Source of the DNA: Dastarcus helophoroides
Taxonomy: Eukaryota; Arthropoda; Insecta; Coleoptera; Bothrideridae
Direction of reading: 5' to 3'
Assembly (NCBI GenBank): GCA_028583605.1
Contig: CM053334.1
Location: forward strand, 18,811,270-18,875,269
Length of the DNA stretch: 64,000 nucleotides
Shown one piece after another: positions 41,383 through 50,186 of this stretch. The notes under the pieces are model-generated. The model did not search any database and was not told where the DNA came from. It saw only the letters and a list, made by a program, of their open reading frames with translations. Numbering within the stretch: position 1 is the first letter of the stretch; every line of letters starts with the position of its first letter. Both the position numbers and the translations under genes were made by a program.

Positions 41383-42682
41383 TCAAGCTGGACCACACAG
41401 GAATTTGCTGTCTTCGACTGTCTGTGCATACCTCAAGGATCTTGGCCTTGGGGGGATCAATCCTATTAATTTCTGCGAGTATCTTCCATGATAATACTTG
41501 TAGAAAAGAAACAAGTCACCAATCATACGCCTGTGCTCTAGTGTTTCGAGAGAATCGGCCAGACTCTCGTCATCAATTAGGCGAATCGCTCTTTGAATTG
41601 AATCCAAAAGAGCTAAAGTGTGCTTTGGGGCTCAATTCAAAACATCAAAGCAGTATTGGCTAGTGTTGGCCTAACTTGTATATAGAGTAAATAACTAATG
41701 AGATGTAAGTACTTTTTAGCTCTAAAAAGAAAGCCTAGCTTCTGAGAGGCGGATTTGGCAATGGCGCGCACATGATCGTCCCAAGAGAAGTTAGTGCTCG
41801 CATTCACTCCTAGGATAGATAGATTAGACCCCATGGGAAGGATTTTACCGTCCATTAGTATGTTTGTTGCATTATCCCTTGATGTTTTCTTAGAGAAAAC
41901 AGCGGCCTGAGTTTTTGAAGCATTGAAGTCGACCAAATTGTTCTTACCTCACTCCAGAATAATCTCGAGATCCCGATTAATCGTCTGTATCTGCTTAGTC
42001 GATCTGAAGCAGCGATAGATAATGGTTTGTCAGAGAAAAAAGATGACACAAGGTTACTATCATCTGCGTAGCTGCATATAGGATTGGAAGTTGAAGCTAA
42101 GAGATCGTTTATGTGTAGCAGAAATATAGCAGGAGACAGAACAGACTCCTGCGTTAATCGCAAATGTCTCGGATGAGATGCCATCGACGACGACCTGAAG
42201 AGATCTGTCGGCGAGAAAATTGAATATCAAATGACAGAGTGTCCAGGAGGAAGACCATAAGATGTTAATTTGGTGAGAAGAGATCGGTGCCAGGCTCTGT
42301 CGAAAGCCTTTGAGATATCCTATGCTGCAATCCTCGCAGCCTCACGATGTTTTTCCATAGCTGAGTTACAGATATGAGTAACATATGCCAGTAGATGGCC
42401 AGTGGAATGCTTTAGTCTAAAACCGTATTGGCCGTCGGAGATGATTCTATTTTCCTCCAGATATTTGAGAATCTTGATGTTGATAACCTTTTCCATCACT
42501 TTAGATATAACGGGTAACAAAAATATAGGGCGATAGTTGTTAGCCAGATTCCTTTTTCCCTTTTTAGGGACAGGCTGCACCCTAGCCGATTTCCAGATGT
42601 TACGGAATAGTATTCCGTATTCCGGGAATACACCTTTGTTGTAAGATAGTGTAAATAATTTGCTTAGGACAGAAGACACCAC
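41383..42682 (-). pseudogene. reverse transcriptase of non-LTR retrotransposon (frameshifted)
   Basis: The pieces 42682-42320, 42184-41855, 41936-41637 and 41607-41383 together show the RT blocks: NNYRPIFLLPVISKVMEKVI, QYGFRLKHST, SVLSPAIFLLHINDLL, the catalytic YADDS (42070-42056) and GVNASTNFSWDDHV. Where most relatives have Gln-Gly before SVLSP, this copy has Gln-Glu. The reading frame changes at least three times, so it is inactive. Confidence 0.85.
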
Positions 42683-42745
42683 TCGGGCGCATTTCTAAGA
42701 ACAATAGCGGGAATACCATCAAGGCCAGAAGCTTTCGAGGTGTCA

Positions 42746-43235
42746 TCAGCTCAAAGAGAATCTTCCTGATTGTGCGTTGTCTGAAAACAACTTCAGCCGC
42801 ATCAATGTGCCAACCTTAGGAAGAATAGGAGGTTCTGCGTTTCGAGAATCAAGATTGGATTTTTCGGCAAACATTAAGGCTAACATGTCAGCCTTTTCCT
42901 TGAAGGTAGTAGCAAAATTGCTATCGAGTAAAGGTGGAAAATTTGATGATGTAAAATTCTTTCCAATCGACTTTGCAAATCCCCAAAAGGATCTGGTTTG
43001 GACAGTTGATAAGCCTCTGGCGCATTTTACGATCGAAATCACCTTTTGCCTCATCAATAACCTGTTTAGAAGAATTTCGTGCATCTACAAATATGGTCCG
43101 AGTCTCGACTGAGGGATTATTTCGCCAACGACGATATGCGCGATTTTTGCAGGAGACAGCCGGAGCACATTTTTTACTGAACCAAGATTTACTGGAGGTA
43201 GACTTCTTTTGGAAGTGGGGAATGGAGCATTCCAT
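42746..43235 (-). pseudogene. linker region of non-LTR retrotransposon
   Basis: The frames 43235-42921 and 43084-42746 overlap by a frameshift. They encode the charged segment between endonuclease and RT (SWFSKKCAPAV, YRRWRNNPS, LFRQ-type residues). Confidence 0.7.
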
Positions 43236-43618
43236 ACCAATCAGGATAGTTTCCGTGATGGATTCGGCGACTAAGGAAGGGTTCCCTGAGTTAAAGCAGA
43301 CCTCCTGTCATGGGAAAGATGCAAAGAAGGCTCTCAATTCTTCCCAGTTTGCAGAGTTAAAGTGCCTGGGACTGCGCCTGGGAAGAAGGTGGTATATGAA
43401 GCGAGCGAGAGGCTGCTATAAGCTTGTGATCCGAATTTCCAAGCGGTGATGTCACAGAGATTTTATACGAATTTGATGGATTTGTAAGGAACAGGTCGAG
43501 TAGATTAGGTTGATGGGTATCTACATCAGGAATTCTTGTGGGTTCCTCAACTAATTGCGATAGTCCACAAGTGATGGCGAAAGCCTCTTGCCCACGTCGT
43601 CAATTCGGGAAGAAAACC

Positions 43619-44142
43619 TTAACCAGGAGATGTTGTGTGCACGTTGAAGTCACCGAGAAAGACAACCTCAGCTTTTGGATACTTCATCTGTAGGTAATCA
43701 AACGTTACGGAGAGATAAGAGAAGAGCTGTCTGTATGAGAGATCCTTTGGAGACAAATACAGTAAACAAATGAATATTACTTCGTTTTTGGAGCAGATTT
43801 TCAGCCAAATCACATCATGATCAGCAGATTCCAGTGCTTCTTCTTGACAGGACAGTAAAAGCACAAATTCCCCTCTTGTGTCGAAATTTTGTGTGCAAGT
43901 CGTAGTTAGGACAAAGCAAATGCACTGCATTGATGGATGGGGAAACTTGGGTTTCTGTCAGAGACAACACATAGGGTCTTTCCTTGTGAAGGTGCTGATG
44001 AACCGAGTTTAGAATTGAGTTTAGACGCCGAATGTTACAGAATTGAATTTTGAATGAATTGTTTGAAAAAAATCTTGGCCCGTGATACTTTAACAGTTTC
44101 CGTCGATTTTGGATTCCCTCGTACCCCCTCCACCCGGACATC
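43619..44142 (-). pseudogene. apurinic-type endonuclease of non-LTR retrotransposon (frameshifted)
   Basis: Frame 44183-43821 encodes KIQFCNIRRLNSILNSVHQH and LSLTETQVS. Frame 43930-43619 encodes DHDVIWLKI and VVFLGDFNVHTT. These are the N-terminal, Glu (TETQ) and GDFN catalytic motifs of the EEP endonuclease fold. One frameshift separates them and further downstream motifs are degraded. Confidence 0.8.
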
Positions 44143-44401
44143 CGAACGGGAGGGTAGTTTACGTCCGGAATTTTTTGCACCAAGAGAATCCATCATCTTT
44201 GTTTTTAATAATTAGAAGAAAAAATCAGAGTAGTAGTTACTCCTTCCACAATTCTATATTTTCAGTAACCTTCTGTTAAGGATTGGCAATCTCTTTTTTC
44301 AAGTTTAACTCGAGAGTAACCCCATTATCTATTCAAAGTACTGCGAGTATGATGCAGAAACAAGGATAGATAGTGATGAGCCGCCTTAAACAAGGATAGG
44401 T
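44143..44401 (-). mobile_element. 3' end of a second non-LTR retrotransposon copy, fused head to tail
   Basis: About 255 bp is nearly identical to 41022-41292. On the minus strand it encodes the C-terminal FKAAHHYLSLFLH ... LNR-stop, followed by the same 3' UTR, then joins at about 44143 to the endonuclease region of the main copy. The direct repeats flanking the element are therefore two copies of the 3' end, not long terminal repeats. Confidence 0.7.
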
Positions 44402-44402
44402 T

Positions 44403-44565
44403 GCTCCAAGCAGCGATTGCGTTAGATCTTGGTTTGTCAATCTCTGTTGTGACTCAACACTAAAAAACACTTAAAAGTGTCGAGTCACAAACCAAGATTC
44501 AATGCAATCGCTGCTTGGGGCAATCTATAACCGATTGCCAATCCTTAACAGAAGGTTACCGAAAT
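44403..44565. mobile_element. foldback MITE related to the one at 22431
   Basis: CAAGCAGCGATTGCGTTAGA and TGACTCAACAC on the left pair with GTGTCGAGTCACAAACC and AATGCAATCGCTGCTTGG on the right around the loop at about 44459-44475. The outer part (GATTGCCAATCCTTAACAGA, 44533) is the inverse of GTTAAGGATTGGCAATC at 44275 within the retrotransposon tail. Confidence 0.7.
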
Positions 44566-44737
44566 TTAGTTCACAATTCTAAATTTCGGTAACCTATGTT
44601 TCCACAGAACATATTTCGCTTTACTCTGATAGGGAATTTTATGAAGCGTATCCGCGCAACAAAGCAAATAAACGCGCTCGTATTCTAACAATATGAAACT
44701 ATTCTTCATATGAAACTAACCTCAAAATTTAACATTG

Positions 44738-44745
44738 GAGTAAAC
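44738..44745. repeat. 8-bp target-site duplication GAGTAAAC (left)
   Basis: Identical to 46602-46609. The pair brackets the hAT element exactly. Confidence 0.85.
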
Positions 44746-44871
44746 CAGCGTTGCCAACCGTAGCAGAATTCTGCTAAAGTAGCAGAATTTTGATGCTAGT
44801 AGCTTGTAGCCGGAAGGTTTTTTAAATTAGTAAGATTGTAACGGGATTTTGCTAAAATCTCTAATTCGGAC

Positions 44872-44883
44872 ATAATATGCATG
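44872..44883. repeat. 12-bp target-site duplication ATAATATGCATG (left)
   Basis: Identical to 46013-46024. Joining the two sides at one copy restores continuous hAT sequence. Confidence 0.85.
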
Positions 44884-45169
44884 TTTTTTCAATTTATTTA
44901 ACATTTCTTCGGCCCAGTTTGGAAATATTTAATTTTTTTTTTTTATGGTTTGTTGACAATTTTCTAAACAATTTTTGAAATGCGACTACGTGATATTTAA
45001 ATTTATTAAAAACGTCACTTCATGACAGTTTACAAATTAAGAGGTTAGTTTATTTTACATAGAATAGGAATAATGAAAAATAGGAGACCAAAAATTAGAT
45101 ATGAAAAAAATAAAAATTTTTGATTTTTTGATAATTTAAGAAATATAAAAATACATAAAAAAGGTTGTA

Positions 45170-45216
45170 GCACTGGACATCGATGTTTCGCTCTCATTTG
45201 AACTCGTCAGCAGTGC
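45170..45216 (-). ncRNA. type I hammerhead ribozyme, left arm
   Basis: On the minus strand: stem I GCACTG with CAGTGC, core CTGACGA, stem II GTTC/GAGC with loop AAATGA (one G-U pair), GAAA, palindromic stem III ACAT/ATGT, and GTC at the cleavage site. Every invariant core position is present. Confidence 0.85.
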
Positions 45217-45267
45217 ATAACATGGAAAAGGAACAATGAGGAAGAAATACTTAAAAATAAAAAATTT

Positions 45268-45591
45268 CCGTTCAATAAGGGTCTACCATGAAGAATAAAC
45301 CTATTCCTCTAACGGAACGAACGGACTCCGCAAATGGTGAGTGCTTCTAACTACCAAGCTGAATAGATTTCAGCGGTTAGGAACAGTAGTCACCAAGAGC
45401 ATGTAAGTTCGACCCACAAGTGTAGTTCAATGCCGGAAGGGGTATTAGCCCTCGGAGTAGTTGTTTCTTGTGGATCGGGCTTCAAATATTTAAATTTTTT
45501 AACACAGTAAATTTTTAACACAGTAAATTGATGATGAAACGTCTATTCATGTTAAAATTTCTTTATTGTTCTTTTTTATATTTTTAAAAAA
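45268..45591 (+). other. core of the hammerhead element with a tRNA-Ser-like segment
   Basis: At 45358-45374 a 5-bp stem GCTGA/TCAGC encloses a 7-nt loop ATAGATT, read as anticodon AGA (Ser). GTTCGAC at 45407-45413 matches a tRNA T-loop and B box, although its stem has two A-C mismatches. Spacing is roughly that of a tRNA with a long variable arm. The acceptor stem was not found. It may be a decayed tRNA-derived Pol III promoter or primer-like site. Confidence 0.35.
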
Positions 45592-45639
45592 TTTTTTATT
45601 TTTAAGTATTTCTTCCTCATTGTTCCCTTTCCATGTTAT

Positions 45640-45686
45640 GCACTGCTGACGAGCTCAAATGAGAGCGAAACATCGATGTCCAGTGC
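45640..45686 (+). ncRNA. type I hammerhead ribozyme, right arm
   Basis: Stem I GCACTG (45640-45645) with CAGTGC (45681-45686); core CTGACGA 45646-45652; stem II GCTC/GAGC with loop AAATGA (45653-45666); GAAA 45667-45670; stem III within ACATCGATGT; cleavage predicted after C45680 (GTC). It differs from the left copy by a C/T change in stem II that keeps pairing (G-C versus G-U). Confidence 0.88.
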
Positions 45687-46012
45687 TACAACCTTTTTTA
45701 TGTATTTTTATATTTCTTAAATTATCAAAAAATCAAAAATTTTTATTTTTTTCATATCTAATTTTTGGTCTCCTATTTTTCATTATTCCTATTCTATGTA
45801 AAATAAACTAACCTCTTAATTTGTAAACTGTCATGAAGTGACGTTTTTAATAAATTTAAATATCACGTAGTCGCATTTCAAAAATTGTTTAGAAAATTGT
45901 CAACAAACCATAAAAAAAAAAAAATTTAAATATTTCCAAACTGGGCCGAAGAAATGTTAAATAAATTGAAAAAAACATAATATTTCCGGTCAATAAGGGT
46001 CTACCATGAAGA

Positions 46013-46024
46013 ATAATATGCATG
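46013..46024. repeat. 12-bp target-site duplication ATAATATGCATG (right)
   Basis: Partner of 44872-44883. Confidence 0.85.
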
Positions 46025-46601
46025 TATATCTAATTTGAATATTTCAGTACCTGTACATGTACAATCAACATAAACCCAAATAACGTAGTGCAGTTCTTTT
46101 CTATTCAGCTATAAATTGTATATTGTTGTTAATTTTGATTAGTGGAATAGCTTTTAGGCAGAATGTTGGATTCTTTTAATATATTGCTTAAAGAAACTTC
46201 TTACTGCATGACTGACTGTTTTATTAAAAATTATTATTGATTGACATTTGACATTTTTAGCAAACATAGAACAAAGCAATGCCAACCTAAAGAAGGTAAA
46301 TAGTTCAAATATTGATTTGGCATTTCACAACATATATTGTATTTTTGTTAAGCAGTTAGTTTCATTCTGCAAATCCAGACAAACAAATGTCTCACTTGAT
46401 TGACAATGAACTTCTTTCCGTTGCTATGGTAATCAAACAACTATTGTTCTGTCGTAAGGGAGAAAATCCGCCGTGCGCGTACCATATGTGTAACAACTTT
46501 GTTTATAAAAGATTCAAGGGTGGGCAGCAGGTTTGGCGGACAAATAGCAGGATTTTTTGTTCGGCGTGACAGAAATTGATATTTTCGGGTTGGCAACACT
46601 G

Positions 46602-46609
46602 GAGTAAAC
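46602..46609. repeat. 8-bp target-site duplication GAGTAAAC (right)
   Basis: Partner of 44738-44745. Confidence 0.85.
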
Positions 46610-46689
46610 CAGTCTTTGAAGTAAACGTATGCAAATACGACTAGAAATGCCAGAGATTATGCAGCTTCTCTATAAGAAATGCAAACGAT

Positions 46690-48030
46690 AGTTCGATGTT
46701 TTGAAACTCAAACTCCAAAAATTTTGAAATTCAAATTTTAAGAACAAATTTTTAGCTGTCAAAATTTCGAGAAAAATTTTAAAAATTGGGCATTCTCAAG
46801 TTTAGAAAGTTCGCGTTTAGTACGAAATTTTGGGAGAATGTTTTTAAAATATTGGCTTTTCTTTTAAGTAATCATTTTAATTCATAATTTGTGCTTTTTT
46901 TAATTTTTGATTTTAGTCACTCGAAATTTCGAACTATTGATATAAAACAAATAACATTTTCGAATTAAGGTTTGAGAAAACTAACATTTTAGAATAAAAT
47001 ACGAAAATTATGTAAAAAATTTTAATATTTTCATTTTGAAATATGGTCCTTAAATCCTAACATTAATTTTTCTCTGTAAATGTCGATTTAGGTGTCAATT
47101 GTTTTAAAAAAAGTAGAATTTTTGATAATTTTTATAATTGGATTTAGTTCTTTTTTCGCATTTTTTTTAAGAAAATTTATAATTTTGGTAATATTTCTAA
47201 AAATTATTGCTTCTTTTTCTCGAAATTTATACATCAATGTCTAAATTACGACTTCTTTCTCAAAATTTCCAATTTAAACTTAAACTGAACATTAAAGCTT
47301 TAATCTAATAATATTGATAATAAAGGAAATATTCAATTAACAATAAAAAATAAGGATTTCAGGTTTGAATTGGTATTTTGGCATTTCCATTTTAATTAAA
47401 AATATATTTTTTCATTGAAATAAAACTTTTAAATGAAAATTGTCATTAAAAAACCTAATTTTAATGTTTAATCTCAAATTTGCAAAAAAAATGGTGACAT
47501 TTCTGTTTTAAAGTCGATATTTTGACTTTTTTCTCGAAATTTGGGCTTTAGTCTCCAGTTTTCGACTTTATTTTTCTCAAAATTTCGACTTTAATGTGGA
47601 AACTTCGAGTTTTTTTCTCGAAATATCGACTTTGATCTCTCGAAATTCCGATTTTTTTTTTCAAAATTTCGACTTTCATTTTGAAATTTCGGCTTTAAAC
47701 TCGAAATTTCGACTTTCAACTCGTCATTCCGACTTCAATCTTGAAATTTCGGCTTTAAAGTCGAAATTTCGACTTTAAACTCGAAATGTTGACTTTTTTC
47801 TCGAAATTTCGGCTCTAGTCTTCAGTTTTCGACTTAGTATGTATCGTAGGTGTCAAAATTGGGTGTATAGAAAACCGAAGTATCTTTTAAAAAGTAGAAT
47901 TTCGACCGTAAAAAGACGTATTTCCCAAAAAATAAAGAAGTTAATTGTTTATTTCATTTTATTCATTGATTGAATACAATATGTATATGCAATCGACTCC
48001 AATTCAAAGTAAATCTCATTTCATTACGTT
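46690..48030. repeat. degenerate AAATTTCGA-related sequence
   Basis: Scattered, strongly diverged monomers up to 47500, then a clearer reverse-orientation array at 47500-47840. No gene recognised. Confidence 0.6.
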
Positions 48031-48074
48031 GTGTTCAGGTGGGGACAATTTTGGACAATAAATTCGACGAGTAT

Positions 48075-49450
48075 CTTGTCGCAAATTCTGACAATAATCG
48101 GCTGTTTGAAGAGGCACGCGTTCAGAAATTTGAAATTAAACTGAAACTTCCATTTTGTTGTCGAAATCACTTTTAATCTTGAAATTCCAACTTTTTTCAA
48201 GAAATTGCGAGTGTGGTGTGGTCTAAATAGCACCAAAAAGGCACTAACTTGGTCGCAAAACAAATCACCTAACCTAATCAACTAATCACAGAGCATAGAA
48301 ATTTCGAAATAAACTAAATTGCGAGATGAAAGTCGAAAACCCAACATGGAAACTCGAAATTTCAACATATAAACTCGAAATATAGTTTTCATATCGAAAT
48401 TTTCACTTTAATATGAAATCTTCTCCCAAATTCTGACAATAATCGGCTGTTTGCAGAGGAACGCGTTCGGAAATTTTGAAATTAAACTGAAACTTCCACT
48501 TTGTTGTCGAAATCACTTTTAATCTTGAAATTCCAACTTTTTTCCCGAAATTGCGAGTGTGATGTGGTCTAAATAGCACCAAAAAGGTACTAACTTGGTC
48601 GCAAAACAAATCACCTAACCTAATCAACTAATCACAGAGCATAGAAATTTCGAAATAAACTCTAAATTGCGAGATGAAAGTCGAAAACCCAACCTGGAAA
48701 CTCGAAATTTCAACATATAAACTCGAAATATAGTTTTCATATCGAAATTTTCACTTTAATATGAAATCTTCTCCCAAATTCTGACAATAATCGGCTGTTT
48801 GCAGAGGAACGCGTTCGGAAATTTTGAAAATAAACTGAAACTTCCACTTTGTTGTCGAAATCACTTTTAATCTTGAAATTCCAACTTTTTTCCCGAAATT
48901 GCGAGTGTGGTGTGGTCTAAATAGCACCAAAAAGGCACCAATTTGGTCGCAAAACAAATCACCTAACCTAATCAACTAATCACAAAGCATAGAAATTTCG
49001 AAATAAACTAAATTGCGAGATGAAAGTCGAAAACCCAACCTGGAAACTCGAAATTTCAACATATAAACTCGAAATATAGTTTTCATATCGAAATTTTCAC
49101 TTTAATATGAAATCTTCTCCCAAATTCTGACAATAATCGTCTGTTTGCAGAGGAACGCGTTCGGAAATTTTGAAATTAAACTGAAACTTCCACTTTGTTG
49201 TCGAAATCACTTTTAATCTTGAAATTCCAACTTTTTTCCCGAAATTGCGAGTGTGGTGTGGTCTAAATAGCACCAAAAAGGCACTAATTTGGTCGCAAAA
49301 CAAATCACCTAACCTAATCAACTAATCACAGAGCATAGAAATTTCGAAATAAACTAAATTGCGAGATGAAAGTCGAAAACCCAACCTGGAAACTCGAAAT
49401 TTCAACATATAAACTCGAAATATAGTTTTCATATCGAAATTTCCACTTTG
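48075..49450 (+). repeat. 346-bp higher-order repeat, four copies
   Basis: CAAATTCTGACAATAATCG occurs at about 48082, 48427, 48775 and 49121, with spacings of 345, 348 and 346 bp. Units are nearly identical. They mix the 20-bp monomer with unique words (AGAGGAACGCGTTCGG, CACCTAACCTAATCAACTAA). The 74-codon minus-strand frame is copied with each unit. Confidence 0.9.
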
Positions 49451-50186
49451 ATATTAAAATTTCGATTTTAATCCGTATTATAATCTCGAAATTTATACCC
49501 CGGTAGTGAGGTTAGGCCACAGAATACCTTGGGTTAGGCAAATTACAGTTTCTATGTATTTAATGCCTCTTTCACGACATTATTCTCTACATCATTAACA
49601 GTTGGCAGTAGAGTACGTTCGGTAATTGCAAATTTTAACAACTAAAATCAATCTCGAAATTTCGACTCGAAACTGTAATCTAATTTAATTAACCGCAGAA
49701 TATAGAAATTTCTGTATTAAACGGGATTTGAGTCGAAATTTTGAGTTTTATTATCGCAGTTTCCTGTTTTCAGGTTAAAATTTCGAGTTTAAGTCGAAAT
49801 TTCAACCTGATAGTACGAAACTTCGACATTAAAACTCAAAATTACGAGAAAAAATAGAATTTTCGGGTCAATTTGTAAAAAACTATTTCTCTAATTGATG
49901 TCTGGTACGAAGGCTAGAAAGGACATTGATTAAATTTTTGTAAGAATTTCGACTTTTTTCCCGAAATTCGAGATTAAAGTCGAAATATCGACTGTAAGAC
50001 CCAAAATTGTAATGTATCTAATCTAATTAACCACAGAGTACAGGGTTTAATTTCTAACGAACTAATATTTTCTAAATTGATGTTTGGTACGAACGCGAAG
50101 AAAGGACATCAATTAAAAAAAATTTTCTTTGGAAATTACGACTTTTTTTTCACAATTTCGACTTTGAACTCGAAACGTTCACTTTT
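49451..50186. repeat. foldback-family fragments
   Basis: A diverged central module at about 49505-49640 (GTTAGGCAAATTACAGTTTC) and two left-end motifs (AGAAAGGACATTGATTAAA near 49917 and AGAAAGGACATCAATTAAA near 50097) are separated by short monomer stretches. Confidence 0.6.

Larger units (their letters stand above)
41000..44142 (-). mobile_element. decayed non-LTR retrotransposon, lacking ORF1
   Basis: On the minus strand, from right to left: an endonuclease start (FCNIRRLN, about 44065), the endonuclease motif GDFNVH (about 43650), a linker, reverse-transcriptase motifs, a C-terminal region ending LNR-stop near 41228, and a 3' UTR to about 41010. The frame is broken by several shifts and stops. 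Motif order and C-terminus resemble the jockey/CR1 group; the exact clade is not certain. The left boundary in element orientation (44142) abuts the 3' end of another copy. Confidence 0.8.
44884..46012 (+). mobile_element. hammerhead-bearing retroelement with inverted arms, nested in the hAT
   Basis: The 1129-bp element is framed by the 12-bp duplication. The left arm 44884-45267 is the inverse of the right arm 45592-45978. A tail (TTCCGGTCAATAAGGGTCTA, 45983-46012) follows the right arm and is repeated just inside the left arm at 45265-45300. The order is inverted arm, tail, unique core, arm, tail. Each arm holds a hammerhead fold in opposite orientation. A variable-length target duplication with arms that are partly inverted fits Penelope-like or retrozyme-like elements. 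No protein is encoded. Which enzymes mobilise it is unknown. Confidence 0.75.
44746..46601. mobile_element. non-autonomous hAT element
   Basis: The left end CAGCGTTGCCAACC (44746) and the inverted right end GGTTGGCAACACTG (46588-46601) differ by one base. The perfect 8-bp target duplication GAGTAAAC is the hAT signature. After removing the nested element (44884-46024) the hAT is about 715 bp. The only frame of note is 46387-46569, ending CAYHMCNNFVYKRFKGGQQV-WR. It is faintly reminiscent of a FLYWCH zinc finger but too weak to call. No transposase. Confidence 0.85.

Noticed and set aside
41022..44401. LTR retrotransposon suggested by 255-bp direct repeats around a reverse transcriptase
   Set aside because: The repeats encode the RT C-terminus plus 3' UTR, and the enzyme has an EEP endonuclease, so it is a non-LTR element in tandem.
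46387..46569. FLYWCH-like zinc-finger protein in the hAT
   Set aside because: Only a loose F-Y-W-C spacing near the end. The key Cys-His pattern is not convincing and the frame is 60 codons.
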